Below are positions 1 through 6,152 of a stretch of 31,778 nucleotides of DNA, in pieces. This stretch comes from CAZOMR01 sp964580655 (lineage in GTDB: Bacteria; RBG-13-61-14; CAZOMR01). Under the pieces are notes generated by a model that was not told the origin of the DNA, made no database searches, and worked only from the letters and a program-made list of their open reading frames with translations. A program made the position numbers and the translations under genes. Within the stretch, counting starts at the first letter, position 1. Every line of letters begins with the position of its first letter. The DNA is taken from the NCBI GenBank assembly GCA_964580655.1, contig CAZOMR010000006.1:1-31778 (forward strand). Direction: 5' to 3'.

Positions 1-134
1 TATCGAGGAATTCGACCCGCCACGGTCAAGGAAAATCCAGGTGGATTAAATTAATATGTGCCTGCCAGGGAGGGATATGCTCTCAAGGGGGCCTGACCCT
101 TTTCATACGGGCTTCTTTCGCGGGACTACCCAGG
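1..134. other. left edge, no callable gene
   Basis: Two frames are open from the left edge and stop soon (TAA at 52-54 and TAA at 47-49), so the tail of a gene lying to the left is possible, but neither peptide is recognisable. A third frame is open from the edge straight into the next gene. A weak hairpin, AAGGG (85-89) with CCCTT (97-101) followed by two more T, could be a terminator for an upstream gene. Confidence 0.25.
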
Positions 135-158
135 GTGAAGCTCAATCTGGAGGTAATC

Positions 159-533
159 ATGCTGTGCCGCGATTGCCCTCTTCGCGAAAATTGCCAGTCC
201 CCCTGTCCTTCATTGGAAAAGGAACTCACCAGCCTTGAATGCTATCAGCGCGAGCTTATCGTGACCCCGGGAAAGCTTGAACATCTTGCAGAGGCTAACA
301 TCCACAGGTTTGATCCTACCATTGTCCAGTCAAAGGCCATCCCCGCAGTCCAGGCCTTCCTGGAACTATTATCATCCCAGCAGAGAGAGGCCATAGAACT
401 CTACTTCTTTGATAACATCTCAATCCCCAAAATAGCCGAGATCCTCAACATCAATCGCTCAAGTGTCCAGCGTAGAATTCGCCGAGGATTAAAGGCCTTG
501 AAACAAATGCTTGGGGATCAGGTCTCTAGTTGA
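159..533 (+). CDS. small sigma-70 region 4-like HTH protein with N-terminal Cys cluster
   Basis: The protein has 124 residues from the ATG at 159. I chose this start because GGAGGT (149-154) lies four bases upstream and the peptide then opens with a compact cysteine cluster. The frame is also open upstream, with a GTG at 135. Residues 3-16 hold CX2CX5CX3C (Cys3, Cys6, Cys12, Cys16), a pattern able to bind zinc or an Fe-S cluster. The C-terminal half contains LSSQQREAIELYFFD, then IPKIAEILNINRSSVQRRIR, then a basic helix. This is the layout of sigma-70 region 4 or a similar helix-turn-helix, so DNA binding is likely. There is no region 2, so it is not a complete sigma factor. A regulatory role, perhaps metal- or redox-responsive, is inference. 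It is followed by a long non-coding stretch with a folded RNA candidate. Confidence 0.7.
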   Translation: MLCRDCPLRENCQSPCPSLEKELTSLECYQRELIVTPGKLEHLAEANIHRFDPTIVQSKAIPAVQAFLELLSSQQREAIELYFFDNISIPKIAEILNINRSSVQRRIRRGLKALKQMLGDQVSS

Positions 534-596
534 AAGTTATTAACCCAAATAGTGCAGTTGCCATTTATGGATCATCCGGTTTATTGGTGCCTGAGC

Positions 597-824
597 AAAA
601 AGCTTGCGTTTATCGCTATATAGGCTGCCAGCGGGGAGCCTGACCTTCTCCGATTAAACGGCTATGGTATGAATGCCAGTCCGGAGGATAGGGCAACGCA
701 GGCGTGCGACCCTACGAGCTGTAGGCCCGAGCGCCGAGGCTGGTAGCTATACAGCGTGGAGGGCCGGAACTTTTCCGGCCTTTCTCCTTTCTACGCTGGA
801 AGCCCGAATGCGATAAACGCATCG
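597..824 (+). ncRNA. candidate structured non-coding RNA, class not recognised
   Basis: A perfect 12-bp inverted repeat, TGCGTTTATCGC at 605-616 and its complement at 810-821, closes the whole region. Four further A-T pairs (598-601 with 825-828) lie beyond a 3x3 internal loop. Inside, 619-632 pairs with 739-751 (about 12 bp, one G-U, a small bulge) and 752-757 pairs with 793-798 (6 bp), giving a three-way junction. The second arm is a long hairpin (752-798) that includes a terminator-like stem; the first encloses further hairpins, for example 711-725. A weak promoter-like pair, TTGCCA (558-563) and TTTATT (580-585), would start transcription just before the closing stem. Each closing arm can also form a small local hairpin, so the fold is a hypothesis. 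It does not match 6S, SRP, RNase P, tmRNA or a riboswitch known to me. A terminal-inverted-repeat element is the main alternative. Confidence 0.45.
758..790 (+). terminator. GC-rich hairpin, possible Rho-independent terminator
   Basis: GGCCGGAA (762-769) and TTCCGGCC (773-780) form an 8-bp stem with a three-base CTT loop. GGAG (758-761) and CTCC (784-787) extend it, and it is followed by TTTCTCCTTT. This would end a plus-strand transcript from the candidate RNA or from the upstream HTH gene. The T-run is interrupted, and the same stem may simply be part of the RNA fold. Confidence 0.45.
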
Positions 825-826
825 TT

Positions 827-891
827 TTGTCCCTCCTAAGAATAAGGATTGATTTTAGATAACATCCCTATTCTAAATCGGAAAGGGACAA
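827..891. repeat. imperfect long inverted repeat
   Basis: TTGTCCCT (827-834) and AGGGACAA (884-891) are perfect complements. Further in, AGAATAAGGAT (839-849) pairs with ATCCCTATTCT (864-874) at 10 of 11 positions. Together they form a hairpin of about 65 bases between the RNA candidate and the end of the convergent acyl-CoA ligase gene. It has no T-run on either strand, so it does not look like a simple terminator. Confidence 0.5.
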
Positions 892-905
892 CAGCATTAT
901 TTGGG

Positions 906-2903
906 TTAATACATGGACTCAATGAGGTCTCCGTATTTCTTGTAGATCACCCTTCTTTTGAGTTTCAGGGTGGGTGTAAGCTCGCCGGTTTCCTCGGCAA
1001 AGGCGTGTTCGACAAGTCGGAATTTCTTGATCTGTTCGTATCGTGCAAGATTCTGGTTGATCTTTTGAAGCCGTTCCTCAAACAGGGCAATGGCTTCGGG
1101 AGTTTCTATCATGGACTTGTGGTCCGTGAATTCAACTCCCTTGAGCTTGAGGTCTGTCTCTAGTTGCTGGAAATTGGGCACGATGATAGCGGATATGTAT
1201 TTCTTTGCGTCTCCGACCACGCATGCCTGTTCTATAAAGGGATCGAGTTCCAGCTCCAGCTCGATTGGATGCGGTGCGACATTCTTGCCGCCCGCTGTGA
1301 CAAGGAGCTCTTTTTTGCGGTCCGTAATAATAAGGAACCCGTCTTCGTCAAAGTGGCCTATGTCCCCGGTCAAGAACCATCCATCATCAGTAAAGGCCTC
1401 CGCGGTCATGTCCGGTTTATTGAAGTATCCCGTCTCTCTATTGAATACCTGCGGCCCTTTGGCAAGTATCTCGCCGTCTTCGGCTATCTTGATCTCAGTG
1501 TCTTTGAGACATTGGCCCACTGTTCCGGGCTTGACCACCATCCTGTAAAGGAGAAAGTTGTATGCGATGGTCAGCTTCAGTGCGAGTATAGGCCTGGTAA
1601 AGGGGCTCACCCCGTTCTTTTGCGCCTGAATCATTGTCTGAAGCATCCATTCAAGACAGAGCTTCGGGATTCTGCCTTTGGGCATTCCCCCGATCAGCTC
1701 AGGGGCGTTCCAGGTGAGCACCGGGCTGGTCTCGGTAAGCCCGTATCCTTCGGACATCTGTATGTTCATTGCCCGGAAGAAGCGAACCACATCCGCGCTG
1801 ATGGCTCCGCCTCCGGAGTTTGCCAGCACGAGCCTGTCCATTCCCGCGAGCTTGCGGATGCGATCAAAGACAAGCCTTGTGGCAATGGGCATCTGGAGGG
1901 CCACTGTAACCGGCATCCTTTTTCCAGTGCTCATGGCTTCAACCATTCTATCCCCGACCCCTTTGGCCCACCGGAAGATGCGCTGTTGCAAAGGGGTCAT
2001 GCGGGTAACCGCCATATTGACCGCCTCATAGGTCTTCTCATAGAGCCTGGGGATGGAACAGATAAGCTGTGGCCGGACCTCAAGCATGTTCTGAGGCATC
2101 TTGTCATAGCTTTCGGCAAAGGTTATCTCGCCTCCCATGGCCATCTGGACATGATAGTCCGAGGTGCGGCCGTAGACATGGCAGAGCGGAAGGTGACACA
2201 GGCAATTGAAGCTCTCTCCCTTTTCCAGTATCTTCCGGTTCAAGGTGGTATTCATTATCTGGCGCACATTGGCCATGAAGTTGTCTTGCGATAGCACCGC
2301 TCCCTTGGGATCGCCGGTCGTGCCGGATGTATAGATAATGGCCGCTATTGTGTCCGGCGTGACTTCGGCAACCCGGGCCTCGTATTCATCGGGCCGATCA
2401 ATATCATCGCCCTTTTTAAGAAGGTCATCATAGGAGATTACTCCTTTCGCGACAGGCTCGGATGAAGGGCTCAATGCGATGATCCATTCAAGGCCTGGAA
2501 CATTGGCCCTTACCTCAAGAGCCTGCTTCAGGAGATTATCTTCGCCCACAACTATCATGCGAGATTTAGAGTCGTTGAGAATATATTCAAGCTGGCGGTT
2601 GGTGCTCGTGGGATATATGGGAACACCAGCCCCTCCTGCGGCCTGAATAGCCTGGTCGCTTATGATCCACCGGGGCCGGTTATGGGAAAAGATCGAGACA
2701 CGGTCGCCTTTAGAAAGACCCAGGGCGATCAATCCCTGAGCCATCCTCCTTACCTGGGTTAGAGCCTCGGACCAGGTGATCTCCTGGAATGACTCGCAGG
2801 GAAGGCCGTTTTTGAACTTGGCCCGGAGAAACACCGAATCCGGCTTGCGCCGGGCCTGTATCTGAAATAGATCGCACAGAGTTCTTGCTTCTTCCAGAAT
2901 CAT
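906..2903 (-). CDS. long-chain fatty acid--CoA ligase (AMP-forming)
   Basis: The 665-residue protein belongs to the ANL adenylate-forming superfamily and most resembles long-chain acyl-CoA synthetases, which activate fatty acids through an acyl-AMP intermediate. The phosphate-binding loop YTSGTTGDPKG is at residues 191-201, the adenine-binding motif GYGLTETSP at 386-394, and LTGD followed by DRKKELLVTAGGKN at about 511-541. The start ATG has a G-rich stretch about nine bases upstream. An oddity is about 50 extra residues (roughly 403-455) between GYGLTETSP and the VKPGTVGQ segment, which are usually nearly adjacent; the insert contains a hydrophobic stretch. The gene is transcribed away from the polyferredoxin gene and looks monocistronic. 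The exact chain-length preference cannot be read from the sequence. Confidence 0.92.
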   Translation of the reverse strand: MILEEARTLCDLFQIQARRKPDSVFLRAKFKNGLPCESFQEITWSEALTQVRRMAQGLIALGLSKGDRVSIFSHNRPRWIISDQAIQAAGGAGVPIYPTSTNRQLEYILNDSKSRMIVVGEDNLLKQALEVRANVPGLEWIIALSPSSEPVAKGVISYDDLLKKGDDIDRPDEYEARVAEVTPDTIAAIIYTSGTTGDPKGAVLSQDNFMANVRQIMNTTLNRKILEKGESFNCLCHLPLCHVYGRTSDYHVQMAMGGEITFAESYDKMPQNMLEVRPQLICSIPRLYEKTYEAVNMAVTRMTPLQQRIFRWAKGVGDRMVEAMSTGKRMPVTVALQMPIATRLVFDRIRKLAGMDRLVLANSGGGAISADVVRFFRAMNIQMSEGYGLTETSPVLTWNAPELIGGMPKGRIPKLCLEWMLQTMIQAQKNGVSPFTRPILALKLTIAYNFLLYRMVVKPGTVGQCLKDTEIKIAEDGEILAKGPQVFNRETGYFNKPDMTAEAFTDDGWFLTGDIGHFDEDGFLIITDRKKELLVTAGGKNVAPHPIELELELDPFIEQACVVGDAKKYISAIIVPNFQQLETDLKLKGVEFTDHKSMIETPEAIALFEERLQKINQNLARYEQIKKFRLVEHAFAEETGELTPTLKLKRRVIYKKYGDLIESMY

Positions 2904-2969
2904 GAACCCAATCCCCCCATTTGAAAAAATACAGATTGAAGCCTCAGGCGGGCCGACAAGTTGTGATTT

Positions 2970-3022
2970 AAACTATCAAGAAATTCATTAGCTTGTCAAG
3001 AAAGATTTTTGGGTGATATAAG
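2970..3022. promoter_or_regulatory. possible divergent promoters with overlapping -35 boxes
   Basis: The palindrome CTTGTCAAG (2992-3000) supplies TTGTCA (2993-2998) on the plus strand, 18 bases before TATAAG (3017-3022). On the minus strand it supplies TTGACA (2999-2994), 18 bases before TAGTTT (2975-2970). The plus-strand -10 box lies only nine bases before the ATG at 3031, so that transcript would be nearly leaderless, or translation starts at the internal ATG at 3055. Confidence 0.35.
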
Positions 3023-3030
3023 ATATAAAG

Positions 3031-4446
3031 ATGCAGAGTTCTCCACACTTCCGTATGAATTTCCTTTTCGGCCCTGTGGGCAAAATGGCAAGGAACGCCA
3101 CATTCCCTTATGCGCTCCAGGTTCTTATGCTTCTGGTGTTTGCCTATCTGGTTATAACCGGCTGGGGAGTGGGGAATGATGTTTCTGACATGAGTTACTT
3201 AAAGATTCTGCGCAAGACTAATTCAAGCACGCTTTTGATTTGGGGAATATGGTGGCCTCTGATGATCATCGGGGTCGTGGCCCTGGGTAGGGTATGGTGC
3301 ACTGTTTGCCCTATGGAGCTTGTGAACAACCTGACACATCGTGTCTCGTCCCGTCTGGGCCTTTCCAGGGTTTCCCTGCCAGCGTGGCTCAGGGCCGGCT
3401 ATCTGATCTTCTTGCTCTACCTTGCCCTTCAGCTACTCGTGGGCGGCATATCTCTCCACAGGGTTCCGGGTTTTACATCCTACATGCTGATTGCGATATT
3501 GGCACTCGCGGCCATAAGCGGGGTGGTCTTCAAGGAGCCGCGCAGTTTCTGCAAGGGCTTCTGTCCGGCCAACCTGCTACTTTCAGTCTACGGCCGGTTT
3601 AGCCCGGTTCAGCTCGATACCCTGGCCCCTGGTGTTTGCCGGTCTTGCCGGAGCCGCGACTGCATGAGAGCCGACGCATTAAAAAAGTGGAATGGGCAGA
3701 GTTGTGCAAGCCGTGTGCCGGCCTTTGACCGGGAGCAGGGCGATGCTTGCGTGCTTTGTTTTCAGTGCGTAAAGGCGTGCCCTCATGACAATGTGGGCTT
3801 CGGCATCACAACCGGTCAATCCCCTGCGCGCCGTAGGCCCGTGCTCACCGTGGCCGAATCCCTGTTCGTGATCCTGGCCTCTGGATTTATCACCCACGAG
3901 GTGTTCACCGAGATCAAGCCCATGGAGTGGATCTTCCACTGGCCTGTGGAAAGGTTTTACTCATGGGCCGGAGTGGCCATTTCCTGGGACTGGGTGCATA
4001 CCTTCTGGTACCTGTTTCTGTTCCCTTTCGCGCTCTGGTTTTTGATCCTTGGAATTATACGATTGTTCGAGCATCGAAATTCATTCTGGGAACTGCTTAC
4101 TATGGCCGCCACCTCCGCGGCTCCCATCATCGCGACCGCGCATGTGGCCAAGGCGCTTGCCAAGCTCAACTCCTGGGCCGGGTTCCTGCCCATGTCACTG
4201 GCACAGCCGGGAGGAATACCTAATGCTGATTCAATCTTCAACAAGACCCTGGCCGCGCCTGGGTTGGTTGTCCCATATCAATTGGTCGGCATCATCGTTA
4301 TCGTGCTGATCCTGCTTGGCTCTATCTTTGCCCTGCGTGAGTTACGCAAAATTCCGAACGGCACTCTAATCCCCTCAAGGATAAGCGTTCTTGTCATCGG
4401 CTTGATGTATACGGCTGTCTTCGCGTTCTGGCCTTTCATACATTGA
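3031..4446 (+). CDS. membrane-bound 4Fe-4S polyferredoxin (NapH/CcoG-like)
   Basis: The 471-residue membrane protein combines several hydrophobic segments (for example about 28-44, 68-88, 120-138, 150-166, 322-345 and 425-470) with cysteine motifs of the NapH/NosR/RdxA type. GRVWCTVCP holds Cys90 and Cys93, and FCKGFCPAN holds Cys174 and Cys178. A ferredoxin-like block follows with Cys203, Cys206, Cys211 and Cys225, then CVLCFQCVKACP with Cys240, Cys243, Cys246 and Cys250. Members of this group move electrons between the quinone pool and periplasmic or membrane enzymes. No partner oxidoreductase lies beside it, so its acceptor is unknown. The start is uncertain because no clear ribosome binding site precedes 3031, and Met9 at 3055 is an alternative. 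The gene ends one base from the end of the convergent ligase gene. Confidence 0.8.
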   Translation: MQSSPHFRMNFLFGPVGKMARNATFPYALQVLMLLVFAYLVITGWGVGNDVSDMSYLKILRKTNSSTLLIWGIWWPLMIIGVVALGRVWCTVCPMELVNNLTHRVSSRLGLSRVSLPAWLRAGYLIFLLYLALQLLVGGISLHRVPGFTSYMLIAILALAAISGVVFKEPRSFCKGFCPANLLLSVYGRFSPVQLDTLAPGVCRSCRSRDCMRADALKKWNGQSCASRVPAFDREQGDACVLCFQCVKACPHDNVGFGITTGQSPARRRPVLTVAESLFVILASGFITHEVFTEIKPMEWIFHWPVERFYSWAGVAISWDWVHTFWYLFLFPFALWFLILGIIRLFEHRNSFWELLTMAATSAAPIIATAHVAKALAKLNSWAGFLPMSLAQPGGIPNADSIFNKTLAAPGLVVPYQLVGIIVIVLILLGSIFALRELRKIPNGTLIPSRISVLVIGLMYTAVFAFWPFIH

Positions 4447-4447
4447 G

Positions 4448-6028
4448 CTAGCTCGCCTTATCCCTGTCCCAGGCTTCAGGCCCGGGGCCTCTTTGCTTGA
4501 GCAGGCTCTTCTGGACCTTCTGTGTCGGGGTTTTCGGCAGGGCTTCCATTATTTCGATGTATCGGGGAAGCTGGTAGAAAGCGAGGTGTTTTTCCAGGAA
4601 TAAATAAAGGTCTTGTGGTTCGAGTCGGACACCTGGCTTCGGGACCACTGCGATGAAGATGTCGTCCTCGCTCAGGTCAGAGGGCACACCTGTTGCGGCG
4701 CATTCAAGGACATCCGGGTGAAGACAGACAGCGGACTCCACCTCGAATGCGCTGACATTCTCGCCCCGGCGTCGCATGCCGTCGGTCTTTCTGTCCACGA
4801 AATAGAGGAATCCCTGCTCGTCTCTATAAAAGAGGTCTCCGGTTCTGAGCCAGCCGTGGCTCATCTTTTTTCGGGTTTCCGCCTGGTCCTTGAAATATTC
4901 AACGGTCTGCCGTGAGGGGTTGGTGATGCGGAAGATCAGCTCACCGGGTGTGCCTGGCGGACAGTCGTTATCATCTTCATCCACGAGGCGGTGCTCGACT
5001 CCGGGCTTTCCTATTGAGCCCACCGGAGCGTTCCCCACATTGATGCACGAGAAGGTGCCGCCATCCACTGCACCGTAGAGTTCCCAGATTTTCAAGGAGA
5101 AGCGCTCTTCAAACTCGCACCATGCCTTGGCCGGGCAGGCCGCGGAGAAGACCAGGCGGACAGGATTTTTTGAATCGTCTGAGCGGCGAGGCTGTTTGAG
5201 CAGGATAGGTATCATGGCCCCGAGTGCGTTGAAGACTGTGGCCCGGTGCCCGCGGATTTCTTCCCAGAAGCGGGATGCAGAGAATCTGCGTCCCAGGGCC
5301 AGTGTGTTCCGTGAATGGATGGCCCACTGTGTAGACAGGAACAGGGCGTTCATGTGGAAGAGGGGCAGGCAGGTATAGATGATGTCTCCGGGCTGGATTA
5401 TCAGTTTTGAGCCCTGGACCACGAGGTCCAGGCCGGTGCGGTTGTAACGATAGACCACTCCCTTTGCCGGGCCGGTGGTTCCGGAGGTATACATGATCAG
5501 GCATATGGCCTGAGGATCAAGTTCCAGGTTCGGGTTTTCGGACCCTGGATGATCGGAGAGTAGCTCGTATGCAAGTGCGCGGCCCGGTGTGACCTGTTCG
5601 GCAGGGGGCACATCGCGATGCACCACGATGGTCTTGAGTTCCGGGACATGGTTCTGGATGGCCTGGAATTCCTCCAGGTAATCCTGATGAATGACAAGGA
5701 ACCGGACCTCGGAGTGTGAGAGAACATGTGCCAGGCTCCGGCCTTTCAGGCCTGTGTTGACCGGCACTGCATATACCGAGATTTTCTGTGTGGCAAAGAA
5801 GACCTCCAGGAACTCGGGTATATTGGGGAGCATGATAGCGAGTCCGGAGCCAGGCTCGGCCCCGAGTTCGAGTAATGCATGTGCGATGCGGTTTGCACGC
5901 TGGTTCATCTCAAGGTAGGAAATAGAGTCCTGTTCAAACTTGAGAAAGATGCGATCCGGGACATATCCTTCAGATTTTTCGGACTTTGCATTCTGCTCAA
6001 GCGCAGAGTGAAAATCAGGCGCGGTCAT
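4448..6028 (-). CDS. AMP-dependent acyl-CoA ligase (CaiC-like)
   Basis: A second ANL-family adenylate-forming ligase, 526 residues from the ATG at 6028, where AAGGGGG lies just upstream. The frame is open for 96 more codons upstream, but that extension overlaps the divergent glycosyltransferase gene and does not resemble the family. Visible motifs are YTSGTTGPAKG (180-190), ELYGAVDGGT (316-325), LRTGD (394-398), DRKTDGMRRRGENVS (412-426) and the C-terminal lysine loop TPTQKVQK, with probable catalytic Lys504. The overall pattern resembles crotonobetaine/carnitine-CoA ligases and related small acyl- or aryl-CoA ligases; the substrate is not known. The adenine-motif position reads YGAVDGG instead of the common YGxTE, a difference also met in CaiC-type enzymes. 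Confidence 0.88.
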   Translation of the reverse strand: MTAPDFHSALEQNAKSEKSEGYVPDRIFLKFEQDSISYLEMNQRANRIAHALLELGAEPGSGLAIMLPNIPEFLEVFFATQKISVYAVPVNTGLKGRSLAHVLSHSEVRFLVIHQDYLEEFQAIQNHVPELKTIVVHRDVPPAEQVTPGRALAYELLSDHPGSENPNLELDPQAICLIMYTSGTTGPAKGVVYRYNRTGLDLVVQGSKLIIQPGDIIYTCLPLFHMNALFLSTQWAIHSRNTLALGRRFSASRFWEEIRGHRATVFNALGAMIPILLKQPRRSDDSKNPVRLVFSAACPAKAWCEFEERFSLKIWELYGAVDGGTFSCINVGNAPVGSIGKPGVEHRLVDEDDNDCPPGTPGELIFRITNPSRQTVEYFKDQAETRKKMSHGWLRTGDLFYRDEQGFLYFVDRKTDGMRRRGENVSAFEVESAVCLHPDVLECAATGVPSDLSEDDIFIAVVPKPGVRLEPQDLYLFLEKHLAFYQLPRYIEIMEALPKTPTQKVQKSLLKQRGPGPEAWDRDKAS

Positions 6029-6108
6029 GATTTCCCCCTTGCTTTTCTTTCGCACACACTGGTTAGAGCCAAAAAGAATCATAACATAAATCGCGAGCAA
6101 GGGTATCA

Positions 6109-6135
6109 TTGACGAAAAGCCCCTTTTTGTATAAC
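6109..6135 (+). promoter_or_regulatory. weak promoter candidate for the glycosyltransferase gene
   Basis: TTGACG (6109-6114) and TATAAC (6130-6135) lie in the gap between the divergent genes. The 15-base spacer is short. The -10 box is 18 bases before the ATG at 6153, leaving a very short leader. Confidence 0.3.
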
Positions 6136-6152
6136 CTGAAACAGAAATTAAG

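Noticed and set aside
597..824. Retron msr/msd locus
   Set aside because: The flanking inverted repeat fits the a1/a2 idea, but no reverse transcriptase gene lies nearby.
1164..2294. Long plus-strand open frame of 376 codons
   Set aside because: It is antisense to the acyl-CoA ligase, which has all family motifs; the antisense product resembles nothing.
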